In this document: positions 34,496 to 43,281 of the stretch, piece by piece
Numbering within the stretch: position 1 is the first letter of the stretch
How the letters are laid out: each line of letters opens with the position of its first letter
Notes under the pieces: generated by a model
Databases searched by the model: none
Seen by the model: only the letters and a program-made list of their open reading frames with translations
What the model was told of the DNA's origin: nothing
Source of the DNA: Desulforamulus reducens MI-1
GTDB lineage: Bacteria > Bacillota > Desulfotomaculia > Desulfotomaculales > Desulfotomaculaceae
Assembly: GCF_000016165.1 (NCBI RefSeq)
Contig: NC_009253.1
Coordinates: 1,460,332-1,524,331, forward strand
DNA length: 64,000 bases
Direction: 5' to 3'
Position numbers and translations under genes: made by a program

Positions 34496-37192
34496 CTAGC
34501 TGCAAAGGGTGCCAAAGGGGAGAAAATCTCCTGATTTAAATGATACTGGTATGTTTTGTCCTGTATTTCCAGCAACGTAAAGGAAGATGCCAAAAGTGGA
34601 ACTGGTTTGGGCATTTATTATTAAATTTTTATCTTCGTTAAAAGGATTACTAAAAATAAAATGAGTACCACAACAGTTAGTAATATTAGAGAAACCAATT
34701 GTGTTTATTTGCGATATTGGACAAGTTCCAATATCGAAGGTTTTAAATGTTACACTTGCGGTTGTCCCGCTGGCATTGAACATTTTATATTCAAGATCCA
34801 TTATAGTTTTTATTAGAAGGAAGGGGCCGGTGGTTAGATTCTGTGCTGGACCCCGGAGGGCAAGCAATGATGAAACCTCAGCCTTGATTTCAGATAACCC
34901 GAAGGTCTCACTGAACACAGCGGATTCAATGGCAGATACTTCAGACTTAATTTCGGATAACCCGAAGGTCTCACTGAATACAGCGGATTCAATGGCAGAT
35001 ACTTCAGACTTAATTTCGGATAACCCGAAGGTCTCACTGAATACAGCGGATTCAATGGCAGATACTTCAGACTTAATCTCGGACAAACCAAAGGTCTCAC
35101 TGAACACAGCAGACTCGATAGCAGAGATTTCAGACTTAATATCGCCGAAGTCAACAATACTTAGGCTGCTGACCAGAGCAAGGATATCAGAAACCTCAGC
35201 CTTGATTTCAGACAAACCAAAGGTCTCACTGAATACAGCGGATTCGATAGCAGAGATCTCGGACTTAATATCGCCGAAGTCAACAATACTCAGGCTACTG
35301 ACCAGAGCAAGGATATCAGAAACCTCAGCCTTGATTTCGGATAACCCGAAGGTCTCACTGAACACAGCAGACTCGATGGCAGATACTTCAGACTTAATTT
35401 CGGACAAACCAAAGGTCTCACTGAACACAGCAGACTCGATGGCAGATACTTCAGACTTAATCTCGGATAACCCAAAGGTCTCACTGAATACAGCGGACTC
35501 GATAGCAGAGATCTCGGACTTAATATCGCCGAAGTCAACAATACTCAGGCTGCTGACCAGAGCAAGGATATCAGAAACCTCAGCCTTGATTTCAGACAAA
35601 CCAAAGGTCTCACTGAACACAGCGGATTCGATAGCAGAGATTTCGGACTTAATATCGCCGAAGTCAACAATACTCAGGCTGCTGACCAGAGCAAGGATAT
35701 CAGAAACCTCAGCCTTGATTTCAGACAAACCAAAGGTCTCACTGAACACAGCAGACTCGATGGCAGATACTTCAGACTTAATCTCGGATAACCCAAAGGT
35801 CTCACTGAATACAGCGGACTCGATAGCAGAGATTTCAGACTTAATATCGCCGAAGTCAACAATACTCAGGCTGCTGACCAGAGCAAGTATATCAGAAACC
35901 TCAGCCTTGATTTCGGATAACCCGAAGGTCTCACTGAACACAGCAGACTCGATGGCAGAGATCTCGGACTTAATCTCGGACAAACCAAAGGTCTCACTGA
36001 ACACCGCAGATTCGATAGCAGAGATTTCGGACTTAATATCGCCGAAGTCAACAATACTCAGGCTGCTGACCAGAGCAAGGATATCAGAAACCTCAGCCTT
36101 GATTTCAGACAAACCAAAGGTCTCACTGAACACAGCAGACTCGATGGCAGATACTTCAGCCTTAATTTCAGACAAACCAAAGGTCTCACTGAACACAGCA
36201 GATTCGATAGCAGAGATCTCGGACTTAATATCGCCGAAGTCAACAATACTCAGGCTACTGACCAGAGCAAGGATATCAGAAACCTCAGCCTTGATTTCGG
36301 ATAACCCGAAGGTCTCACTGAACACAGCAGACTCGATGGCAGATACTTCAGACTTAATCTCGGACAAACCAAAGGTAGGATTATTAATTTCGTCATCAAT
36401 ACCGGCTACAATTGTTAGAATAATAGAAACTTCAGACTTAATCTCTGGTAATCCAAAGGTGCAACTGAAAACACCATTTTCAATGCGGTTAACTTCTCTT
36501 TTAATTTCTTTCAGGCCAAATCTCCGGTTAAAGATAGCCTCTTCAATGCATTTAATTTCTTTCTTAATCTCCCTAAGCCCAAACTTTTTATTTTTTAGCA
36601 GGCAGAGAATAATTTTTAGTTTGAGGCAGGTGAAAATAAAGCACTTGAGTAGTTTGTCATCAAAGCAGGGATCTTTATGATGGTCATGGTGATGGCAATG
36701 GTGGTGATCATGATGGCCGGGATCATTACAATTAAAGGGATCATTAATATCGCAAGAATCTTTGAATGGATTCTTTTGATCATAAGGATCACAAGTGTCG
36801 CCGTAACTGCCAAATTCCTTAAGGCCTGCCCAGTCAATAAGGTCATTCCAGTCTGAAATATCTCCCCAATCGTCTTTAAAACCAAAGTTTTTTTCTAAAT
36901 ACTCTATGTCATCTGATAGTTCATCAACGATCTCATCGGCTATGTCTTCTGTCAAGTCCTCAGAGAAATCTGCTGCATCTTCCGTTAAGTCCTGTGAAAA
37001 ACTCTGTGGTAGATCTTCATCAAAGTCATCTAAAAAATTACCTATGGGTTTTTTTGATGACTCTTTAGCGAATTCCTCCGGCAAATCATCTTTTAGGAGT
37101 TCTTCCAGGTCTTGTTCACTGTAGTTTGGAACTTTTTCCAACATCGAGTTAACCATATTTTTAATGTATTGTTTGAACTCGTTTTGATTCAT
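34496..37192 (-). CDS. Giant coiled-coil repeat protein, spore-surface filament candidate
   Basis: This 898-aa protein has no signal peptide. Residues 1-155 are acidic (SEDLTEDIADEIVDELSDDI). A His-rich cluster (HHDHHHCHHHDHH) follows at about 158-172. From about 200 to 785 it is built of the 21-residue unit FGLSEIKSEVSAIESAVFSE-T: 16 near-identical AIESAVFSETFGL copies, seven of them separated by the variant DILALVSSLSIVDFGD, plus four degenerate copies at the N-terminal end. The heptad-like I/L/V spacing predicts a long coiled coil. The final 115 residues form the Cys-containing module shared with the protein at 32056. GGGGG precedes the ATG. Function unknown; a rod-like, possibly glycosylated surface protein is inferred. 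Confidence 0.75.
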   Translation of the reverse strand: MNQNEFKQYIKNMVNSMLEKVPNYSEQDLEELLKDDLPEEFAKESSKKPIGNFLDDFDEDLPQSFSQDLTEDAADFSEDLTEDIADEIVDELSDDIEYLEKNFGFKDDWGDISDWNDLIDWAGLKEFGSYGDTCDPYDQKNPFKDSCDINDPFNCNDPGHHDHHHCHHHDHHKDPCFDDKLLKCFIFTCLKLKIILCLLKNKKFGLREIKKEIKCIEEAIFNRRFGLKEIKREVNRIENGVFSCTFGLPEIKSEVSIILTIVAGIDDEINNPTFGLSEIKSEVSAIESAVFSETFGLSEIKAEVSDILALVSSLSIVDFGDIKSEISAIESAVFSETFGLSEIKAEVSAIESAVFSETFGLSEIKAEVSDILALVSSLSIVDFGDIKSEISAIESAVFSETFGLSEIKSEISAIESAVFSETFGLSEIKAEVSDILALVSSLSIVDFGDIKSEISAIESAVFSETFGLSEIKSEVSAIESAVFSETFGLSEIKAEVSDILALVSSLSIVDFGDIKSEISAIESAVFSETFGLSEIKAEVSDILALVSSLSIVDFGDIKSEISAIESAVFSETFGLSEIKSEVSAIESAVFSETFGLSEIKSEVSAIESAVFSETFGLSEIKAEVSDILALVSSLSIVDFGDIKSEISAIESAVFSETFGLSEIKAEVSDILALVSSLSIVDFGDIKSEISAIESAVFSETFGLSEIKSEVSAIESAVFSETFGLSEIKSEVSAIESAVFSETFGLSEIKSEVSAIESAVFSETFGLSEIKAEVSSLLALRGPAQNLTTGPFLLIKTIMDLEYKMFNASGTTASVTFKTFDIGTCPISQINTIGFSNITNCCGTHFIFSNPFNEDKNLIINAQTSSTFGIFLYVAGNTGQNIPVSFKSGDFLPFGTLCS
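34870..36390 (-). repeat. Coding tandem-repeat array (63-bp unit, 192-bp higher-order period)
   Basis: The 63-bp unit coding FGLSEIK..FSET and a 66-72-bp variant alternate. Much of the array repeats exactly every 192 bp (for example around 35674, 35866 and 36058). Copies are nearly identical in DNA, indicating recent expansion or gene conversion. Assembly and copy number should be treated with care. Confidence 0.9.
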
Positions 37193-37267
37193 TTAAGCTA
37201 GCTACCCCCTTTCTATATGTTGTTAATTTATTCCACGCTAAGTAAATAGGTGACGTTTTAAGACTAA

Positions 37268-37300
37268 AAAAACACTCGAAACCTAAATATCGAGTGTTTT
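37268..37300 (-). terminator. Terminator of the SPOCS-like gene at 37344
   Basis: AAAACACTCGA / TCGAGTGTTTT with a 10-base loop; on the minus strand it is followed by a T-run. Confidence 0.8.
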
Positions 37301-37343
37301 AGACCTGTACCATAAGAAAAGGTATTTAATTACATTTATATCT

Positions 37344-38108
37344 TTAGTAGATACTTGGGGGAATTTGCACCTGGCGTTTCTGTAGTATTTTAAGAGTAAG
37401 GTATAGAACCATTTTTTGCTCAAATTGCCTAAATTCTTTTTCTTCAAAGGGTAGAGTTACGCCCTTTGGGTGTCTACGATTGAGGTATTCATCATACTGG
37501 ACGATTCTTGCACTGACTAATTCACAGAAGGGAAGTTCATTATAGAATTCTTCGCTAACCTGGTTAAACTCTGACAGATCACCGGAAAGTAACTCATCTT
37601 TCTCTGCGAAGCCATGACCCTTCAACTTTTCTCTCCGGAAGTATTCAAATTCTTCCGATGTATTTGGCATGGGGGGAAGTGGGTAAGTACCATTAATTTC
37701 GATAGGTGTATTACAGCTAAAGGGAACGTCAACAGTACAATGGCGAATATCCCCGCAAACTCCTTCGGTATTAGAGCAAAGACGATTAGAATAATCTATA
37801 TTATTACGAATAAATCCCTTAACACAAAGAGTTATAGGACCGCTGGTTTGACCGGGAGCTTGCAATAACATACACTGAGTAACTTTTACCCTTTTTTTAC
37901 AACCCTTTATTTCTAATGCGCGCTCAGGAAGAGTGATGGTTGAATTAACATCTATTTGCAGCGTTGTTTCAGCAACAACTACCGGTATTTTTGAGGTTAA
38001 AGGGCCATATAGTGCTTCAATGGGGACAGAAGTACTAACACAGGTTGGTTGGGTTCCGCCGGTTACTATTTTTTTAGAAGGTTTATGGGGTGGACAACAA
38101 TAACTCAT
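37344..38108 (-). CDS. SPOCS/DUF3794-like spore-surface protein
   Basis: This 254-aa paralog of the protein at 27764 starts at ATG 38108 (MSYCCPPHKP), 10 bp after GGAGG; a TTG three codons earlier is too close to that site. It has the shared core: VTGGTQPTCVSTSVPIEAL, LPERALEIKGCKKRVKVTQC, GVCGDIRHCTVDVPFSC, LLSGDLSEFNQVSEEFYNEL and LTLKILQKRQVQIPP. It ends directly after the core, without any added domain. Conserved cysteines (TQC, VCGDIRHC, PFCEL) may cross-link the protein, as in coat proteins. Spore surface location is inferred from the family resemblance and from the promoter motif. Confidence 0.7.
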   Translation of the reverse strand: MSYCCPPHKPSKKIVTGGTQPTCVSTSVPIEALYGPLTSKIPVVVAETTLQIDVNSTITLPERALEIKGCKKRVKVTQCMLLQAPGQTSGPITLCVKGFIRNNIDYSNRLCSNTEGVCGDIRHCTVDVPFSCNTPIEINGTYPLPPMPNTSEEFEYFRREKLKGHGFAEKDELLSGDLSEFNQVSEEFYNELPFCELVSARIVQYDEYLNRRHPKGVTLPFEEKEFRQFEQKMVLYLTLKILQKRQVQIPPSIY

Positions 38109-38134
38109 ATTTCTCAATCCTCCTTTTATAATTT

Positions 38135-38162
38135 TACTGCATGTTATTCAATCTACCAGTGT
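38135..38162 (-). promoter_or_regulatory. Sigma-K-like promoter and shared motif (copy 2)
   Basis: On the minus strand AC (38162-38161), 17 bp including TGAATA, then CATGCAGTA (38143-38135). CATG replaces CATA of the consensus. Confidence 0.45.
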
Positions 38163-38366
38163 TGTGTTACTTATTCTGGAAAAAAATCCATAATGTATCA
38201 CAATTTCCGTGTGTATCCTAGGTAACTTATGGAATGTAATATAACAGATTAATTTCAAAATAAAATTACCAAAAAAAGTAACATCTATAAAAATGGTAGA
38301 ATATTATGCAGTAAAATATGGAAAATCAAGAAGATAATGTATATAATTAGTTATGAGTATAAAGAC

Positions 38367-38423
38367 AACAATGCAAAAGAGCAACCGCTGGCCTTTTACC
38401 TTCGGCTACTCTATTGCATTGTT
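38367..38423. other. Long imperfect hairpin in a 405-bp gap
   Basis: AACAATGCAA (38367-38376) pairs with TTGCATTGTT (38414-38423), continued inwards by AGAG/CTCT and CCG/CGG. No T-run follows on the plus strand. It lies between two SPOCS-like genes; the rest of 38163-38522 is AT-rich with no gene. It could be a terminator remnant or a small structured RNA. Confidence 0.5.
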
Positions 38424-38522
38424 ACCTATAAAATTATTTATAAAAAGTTACAAACAGTGATACGCCCATAAATTCTGTAGAAAGAGCAAATGGTATATAA
38501 TGGGATTATGTTACACTGGTAC

Positions 38523-39317
38523 CTAAATCCCAGGAATTTGTACCTGTTGATTTTGCAGAATCTTAAGAGTGATGTATAGAACCATTTTTTCTTCAATTTT
38601 CCTAAATTCTTTTTCTTCAAAAGGAAGATCATCATCGTAAGGACGTTTACAATTTAGAAATTCGTCAAACTCAACAATTCTTGCACTAATTAGCTCACAG
38701 AAGGGTAGCTCTGTAAAATATTCATCACTAACCTGGTTAAATTCTGAAAAATCACCGGACAGCAATTGATCTTTTTCTGCAAATTTACTATCCGGTAAAT
38801 CCTGTGTCTTAAAATATTCAAATTCCCATGAAGAATTGGGTACAGGATTAATCGGTGGTGTAGCAAAGTTTTCTATGGTTGTTGTACAGCTAAAGGGGAC
38901 ATCTATAGTGCAGTGACGAATATCTCCGCAGACACCTTCTTTATTGGAACAACTGCGGGTAGCATAGTCAATATTTTTACGAACAAAACCTTTTAAGAAT
39001 AAAACATTAGTATCTTGTAGGAGCAGACATTGAGTAACTTTCAGGCGTTTTTTAATTCTTTTGATTTCTAGGGCAGGTTCAGGAAGTTTGATAGTGGAAT
39101 TCATATTAACCTGAACTTCCACTTCTGCAAGTACTACCGGTATTTTTGCTACTGCCCCCATAGCATATGCGTTAATAGGAACTGTATTACTAACACATTC
39201 CTGCTGAGTTCCGCCTGTAACCTTAACGCATTTGCCTTTTGTGTGTTCTTTTTTGCAGTTCTGGTCCTTATCTCCTGGAATATCAAAGTATGATTCTTTT
39301 TGATCACTTTTTGACAT
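38523..39317 (-). CDS. SPOCS/DUF3794-like spore-surface protein
   Basis: This 264-aa protein carries the shared core: VTGGTQQECVSNTVPINAYA, LPEPALEIKRIKKRLKVTQC, FVRKNIDYATRSCSNKEG, GVCGDIRHCTIDVPFSC, LLSGDFSEFNQ, ELPFCELISARIVEFDEFLN. It has a charged, Lys-rich N-terminal extension of about 30 residues (DQNCKKEHTKGKCVK) that the other copies lack, and no C-terminal domain. It is closest to the copy at 27764 in the core. GGGGGATC precedes the ATG. Its upstream region has the TGAATA-CATGCACTA motif. Confidence 0.7.
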   Translation of the reverse strand: MSKSDQKESYFDIPGDKDQNCKKEHTKGKCVKVTGGTQQECVSNTVPINAYAMGAVAKIPVVLAEVEVQVNMNSTIKLPEPALEIKRIKKRLKVTQCLLLQDTNVLFLKGFVRKNIDYATRSCSNKEGVCGDIRHCTIDVPFSCTTTIENFATPPINPVPNSSWEFEYFKTQDLPDSKFAEKDQLLSGDFSEFNQVSDEYFTELPFCELISARIVEFDEFLNCKRPYDDDLPFEEKEFRKIEEKMVLYITLKILQNQQVQIPGI

Positions 39318-39341
39318 AATTTGATCCCCCTTAATGTTTTA

Positions 39342-39357
39342 TAGTGCATGGTATTCA
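39342..39357 (-). promoter_or_regulatory. Shared upstream motif of SPOCS-like genes (copy 3)
   Basis: On the minus strand TGAATA-c-CATGCACTA, followed by TAAAAC, 24 bp before the start codon. No AC is present at the -35 spacing. Confidence 0.4.
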
Positions 39358-39464
39358 AATCGCCCCAACGATGTTACATTATGGCAAAAAAGCAAGAATT
39401 TTTTGTACTCCCAGCTGCTTTCTGACAACCTATGCTTTTAGCAGGAGTTTTTTGTTGGATAGAT

Positions 39465-40718
39465 TTAATCGGAAATTACAGTCGTTTCTTCTATATGAAT
39501 ATCATCAGGATCTTCGATTAGTTTTTCTATAAGCACATTATCTTGAGGAACATTTGGGGCAGTATCTTCTAAAAGGTCAGCTTCAGAAACTTCAAAGGTT
39601 ACATCTACATCTACCGGGTGGTCGTCTTCAACAGCAGCAGAGGATATATCTGTGGAAAGATCATCTTCTGAATCAGGGGTCTCTTCTACTAAAAATTCCT
39701 CCTCCAATAATTCAGGTATTGATTCTGTAGAATCATCTTCTTCAATAACCACATGGGCTAAAGTTTGTAACTGTACTGATTCAACAGGACTGGTTTCGTT
39801 TCTTATTTCCCCATTTACATGGACAGGGGGGATATATACCTGGTGATTTTGGAGTAACTTAATGGTAAGGTAAAGAACCATTTTTTCTTCTATCTGTGAG
39901 AATTCTCTTTCTTCAAAAGGAAGATTAATATCGCATGGACGTTTACGATTTAGAAATTCGTCAAACTCAATAATCTTGCTGCAGATTAATTCACAGAAAG
40001 GAAGCTCATTGTAAAATTCTTGACTTACCTGGTTAAACTCTGATAAATCACCTGAAAGCAATTGGTCTTTATCTGCAAACCCGGGACCGGATAGGTTTTG
40101 GGTTCGAAAATATTCAAATTCGCTTACTGTATTGGCAACGGGTGGTAAGGGCATAATGCCGTTGAAGATAACCTTTGTTACGCAGCTAAAAGGAACATCT
40201 ACAGTACAGTGACGAATATCTCCGCATACACCTTCTTCATTTGAGCAATTCCGAGTAGCGTAGGCAATGTTTTTACGGACAAAACCTTTTATGAACAGAT
40301 CTCCCGGGTTAGATACTATACCGGGTTCCTGTATAAGCAGACATTGGGTAAGCTTGACCCGTTTCTTAACCTCCTTAATTTCCAGGGCCTTTTCAGGTAG
40401 AGTAATGATGGAGTTTATATTTACCTGTACCTGAAATTCAGCTAAAACTACCGGGATTTTTACTACAACGTCTGATATTCCCATTACGCCAAGCTGTGTA
40501 TTGGTACAGCTTTGGATATTTCCGTCGGTAACGTCAACACATGCATCCTTTTGGTGGCGAAACACCTGGACCTCAGATACGGTGGATTCAACTTGGACTT
40601 GTTCGTTCTTATCGGTTTCTTCCAACGGTTCCTCTAATTCTTGCTGTTCTACTTCAACATTTTTTTGTATTTGTTTAACAGGCTTGGGATCAAAGAAGTC
40701 TGTCATATGATTAAACAT
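39465..40718 (-). CDS. SPOCS/DUF3794-like protein with acidic extensions at both ends
   Basis: This 417-aa protein holds the shared core at about residues 55-300 (CVDVTDGNIQSCTNTQLGVM, LPEKALEIKEVKKRVKLTQC, GVCGDIRHCTVDVPFSC, LLSGDLSEFNQVSQEFYNEL). An acidic Glu/Gln-rich N-terminal segment (EVEQQELEEPLEETDKNEQV) precedes it. A 115-residue acidic tail rich in Glu, Asp, Ser and Thr follows (EEDDSTESIPELLEEE, SEDDLSTDISSAAVEDD). The tail is disordered by composition and could be a glycosylation or metal/cation-binding region. AGGAGGGAG precedes the ATG. It is the largest of the four paralogs. Confidence 0.7.
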   Translation of the reverse strand: MFNHMTDFFDPKPVKQIQKNVEVEQQELEEPLEETDKNEQVQVESTVSEVQVFRHQKDACVDVTDGNIQSCTNTQLGVMGISDVVVKIPVVLAEFQVQVNINSIITLPEKALEIKEVKKRVKLTQCLLIQEPGIVSNPGDLFIKGFVRKNIAYATRNCSNEEGVCGDIRHCTVDVPFSCVTKVIFNGIMPLPPVANTVSEFEYFRTQNLSGPGFADKDQLLSGDLSEFNQVSQEFYNELPFCELICSKIIEFDEFLNRKRPCDINLPFEEREFSQIEEKMVLYLTIKLLQNHQVYIPPVHVNGEIRNETSPVESVQLQTLAHVVIEEDDSTESIPELLEEEFLVEETPDSEDDLSTDISSAAVEDDHPVDVDVTFEVSEADLLEDTAPNVPQDNVLIEKLIEDPDDIHIEETTVISD

Positions 40719-40745
40719 GATTGTCTCCCTCCTTAAAAAGATTTT

Positions 40746-40761
40746 TATTACATGCTATTCA
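40746..40761 (-). promoter_or_regulatory. Shared upstream motif of SPOCS-like genes (copy 4)
   Basis: On the minus strand TGAATA-g-CATGTAATA, followed by AAAATC, 28 bp before the start codon. No AC at the -35 spacing. Confidence 0.4.
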
Positions 40762-40898
40762 GCCCGGACCAATCCGGTTATTAATAAAACCATAAATATT
40801 ATGGAAATAGACTATTTTGTTAGGAAATTTTATAGTTGAGTGTAAAAGTATGAAATATTTAAAAATTACTAAATTTTTGACTTAAAACTCTAGGGCAT

Positions 40899-40928
40899 AA
40901 AAAAGTACCGGTTTTTTACACCAGTACT
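40899..40928 (-). terminator. Terminator of the GT2 gene at 40936
   Basis: AGTAC-C-GG / CC-A-GTACT with one mismatch, then a T-run on the minus strand. Confidence 0.65.
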
Positions 40929-40935
40929 GAACAAG

Positions 40936-42057
40936 TTAATTATTTGCAAATAAAAAATTATTCCAAGACCGATCCAGCAAATTCAACCCTTTTAGGCCAC
41001 CGATTGCTTTTAAGTTATCAAGAGGTTCTAGATAAAGGGGATTTAACTGTAGTGCTTTTAAAAAGTGAGCAAAGGCTTTCTCCATCTGTCCTAATAAGGC
41101 ATAGGTTTCTCCAACATAATTTTCAACCACAGGGTTTTGTTCAGGGTAGGAATGAAGGAAATTCAAAGCATTTTTATAGTTACCTAATATTATATGACCG
41201 ATGGCATTTACAATAGAATCGTTGGAACCATTTAGTGTTTCAAGTGATCTGTTATACCATGCTTGACAATCATGAACCATCCTACGTCTTAATAAGAATA
41301 AGGAAATAATGGCACATGCTCTGGCCTGGTTCTCTTTTAATTCGGCATTGTGCCAATCAAGTTCCGGAACCAATTCTTCAAGGGTATGACTGTCTAAGAA
41401 TTTTTGCATATGGGCAAATAAAACATGATAGTCTTTTTCATTAGTTAAATTATTAGTATGTCGGCGGTATAGAAGTAACGGCTTCGGAACATGAACTGCA
41501 TCCCAGCTTTTGGCCACATGAGAGATCATTTCAGTATCTTCCCCAATTCGCAGGGATGGATCATAGCGTAAATTTTCTAATGCTTTCCGTCGTAACATTA
41601 AACTATTATTATTAAAGGGCGTTCCTATTTTAAGAAAAAACCTTAACATACTACTCTTTTCAATGTTACTGGCTGCCCAGTAGCCCATTGGGTGATTTTC
41701 TTCGTTTATTAGTAAAACATCTGAATGGACAATTCCAACAGTTGGAGAGGTGAATTGACTTTTTAGAACTTCAAAACGGTTTGGTAAAGATATGTCATCT
41801 GCATCTTGAATAACCACAAAATCACCACAAGCTTTTTCTAATCCCCTGTTCCTTGCCGCTGCTGCTCCACTATTTTCCTGTTTAAAGTATAGAATGCGTG
41901 GGTCAGAGAAGGATAATATAACATCCTCACTCTGATCGGTAGATCCGTCGTTAATGATAATCAACTCAAAGTTTTTTTCTGTTTGGTTTAATACACTTTC
42001 AATGGTTTCTTTTAAAAATTCTGCCCCGTTATAGACAGGCATAATAACACTGATCAC
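40936..42057 (-). CDS. GT2 glycosyltransferase (polysaccharide type) with short TPR tail
   Basis: This 373-aa protein starts most likely at GTG 42057 (residues VISVIMPVYNGA), 9 bp after AAAGGGGG; an ATG at 42084 has no ribosome site. The GT-A domain (1-220) has SVIMPVYNGAEFLKETIESV, NDGSTDQSEDVI, SGAAAARNRGLE and DADD as the metal motif (VVIQDADDIS). It differs from the SunS-like group in lacking the VKNEE start and HEQ motif, so it resembles general GT2 enzymes for surface glycans. The last 80 residues contain a TPR-like pair (LLGQMEKAFAHFLKALQLNP). It diverges from gmd. Confidence 0.85.
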   Translation of the reverse strand: MISVIMPVYNGAEFLKETIESVLNQTEKNFELIIINDGSTDQSEDVILSFSDPRILYFKQENSGAAAARNRGLEKACGDFVVIQDADDISLPNRFEVLKSQFTSPTVGIVHSDVLLINEENHPMGYWAASNIEKSSMLRFFLKIGTPFNNNSLMLRRKALENLRYDPSLRIGEDTEMISHVAKSWDAVHVPKPLLLYRRHTNNLTNEKDYHVLFAHMQKFLDSHTLEELVPELDWHNAELKENQARACAIISLFLLRRRMVHDCQAWYNRSLETLNGSNDSIVNAIGHIILGNYKNALNFLHSYPEQNPVVENYVGETYALLGQMEKAFAHFLKALQLNPLYLEPLDNLKAIGGLKGLNLLDRSWNNFLFANN

Positions 42058-42082
42058 TGGAGAAAACCCCCTTTGCCTACGC

Positions 42083-42109
42083 ACATAATTAACTATCTAA
42101 CATATATTT
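42083..42109 (+). promoter_or_regulatory. Possible sigma-K-like promoter of the gmd operon
   Basis: AC (42083-42084), 16 bp, CATATATTT (42101-42109), two positions off the consensus ending. An opposed CATATAAAT-type sequence overlaps it for the divergent GT2 gene. The AT-rich context makes chance matches likely. Confidence 0.3.
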
Positions 42110-42160
42110 ATATGAAGTAAATGTGAGTTGTAGACTTCTAAAACGGGGGTGTAAATAAAT

Positions 42161-43267
42161 TTGAAAGTTGAAGGCAGGATGGGAAAAACAGCCTTGATCA
42201 CCGGTATTACCGGCCAGGACGGTGCGTACCTGGCTGAATTTTTGCTTGACAAGGGCTACCAGGTACACGGAGTAAAAAGACGGTCATCTTTGTTTAACAC
42301 AGCCCGGGTGGATCACTTGTATAAGGACCCCCATGAAGAAAAGGTAAACTTTTTTATGCATTATGGTGACCTTACAGACTCTACGAACTTAATTAGAATC
42401 ATTCAGGAGGTGCAGCCGGACGAAATCTATAACCTGGCAGCCCAGAGCCATGTCAAGGTCTCCTTTGAAACACCGGAGTATACCGCCAATGCCGATGCCA
42501 TTGGCACATTACGGTTGCTGGAGGCCATTCGTATCCTGGGGCTAACGGGTAGGACTAGGTTTTACCAGGCTTCAACCAGTGAGCTTTACGGTAAAGTTCA
42601 AGAAATTCCCCAGACTGAAAAAACTCCCTTTTACCCCCGTAGCCCCTACGCAGCAGCTAAACTCTATTCCTACTGGATTACCGTAAACTACCGGGAAGCT
42701 TACAATATTTTTGCCTGTAACGGAATTTTGTTTAACCACGAATCTCCCATACGGGGCGAGACCTTTGTCACCCGGAAGATAACCAGGGCGGTGTCTAGGA
42801 TTAAGTTGGGTTTGCAGGAAAAGCTCTACCTGGGAAACCTGAACGCCAAAAGGGACTGGGGACATGCGGTTGATTATGTAAAGGCCATGTGGCTTATATT
42901 GCAGCAAGAGCAGCCCGAGGACTATGTTATTGCCATCGGAGATACCCATTCGGTACGAGAGTTTGTAGAATTAGCCTTTGCGGAAGTAGGTATTACCATA
43001 GAGTGGCGGGGCAAGGGATTGGAAGAGAAAGGATTGGATAAAGCTACTGGCAGAGTTCTGGTGGAGGTAGATCCCTGCTACTTTAGGCCGACAGAAGTGG
43101 ATATTTTAATCGGTGATCCTACCAAGGCAAAGAATAAACTGGGCTGGATACCAGAAATATCCTTTAATCAACTGGTTAAAGAAATGATGACAGAGGATTT
43201 ACTGGAAACAAAACGAGATTTGTTATGTAAAAGGGAAGGTTTTAAGGTAAATCAATATCATGAATAA
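42161..43267 (+). CDS. gmd: GDP-mannose 4,6-dehydratase
   Basis: This 368-aa extended short-chain dehydrogenase converts GDP-mannose to GDP-4-keto-6-deoxymannose with NADP. It has the NAD(P) loop [20 protein letters not shown], the [17 protein letters not shown] block, catalytic ST..YxxxK in [10 protein letters not shown] and [14 protein letters not shown], and [20 protein letters not shown]. The TTG start at 42161 is 9 bp after GGGGGTG; the ATG at 42179 would match usual N-termini better, so the start is uncertain. It is followed 14 bp later by fcl, and the two steps together give GDP-L-fucose. Confidence 0.95.
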   Translation: MKVEGRMGKTALITGITGQDGAYLAEFLLDKGYQVHGVKRRSSLFNTARVDHLYKDPHEEKVNFFMHYGDLTDSTNLIRIIQEVQPDEIYNLAAQSHVKVSFETPEYTANADAIGTLRLLEAIRILGLTGRTRFYQASTSELYGKVQEIPQTEKTPFYPRSPYAAAKLYSYWITVNYREAYNIFACNGILFNHESPIRGETFVTRKITRAVSRIKLGLQEKLYLGNLNAKRDWGHAVDYVKAMWLILQQEQPEDYVIAIGDTHSVREFVELAFAEVGITIEWRGKGLEEKGLDKATGRVLVEVDPCYFRPTEVDILIGDPTKAKNKLGWIPEISFNQLVKEMMTEDLLETKRDLLCKREGFKVNQYHE

Positions 43268-43281
43268 GGTAGGAGTTTACT

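Noticed and set aside
34870-36390. Possible CRISPR-like array
   Set aside because: Units are contiguous and coding with no unique spacers.
34701-36680. A 659-codon open frame on the plus strand across the repeat array
   Set aside because: It is the antisense of the 63-bp repeats; lack of stops is multiplied by the repeat. No ribosome site, and the minus-strand gene has start, site, terminator and a paralog.
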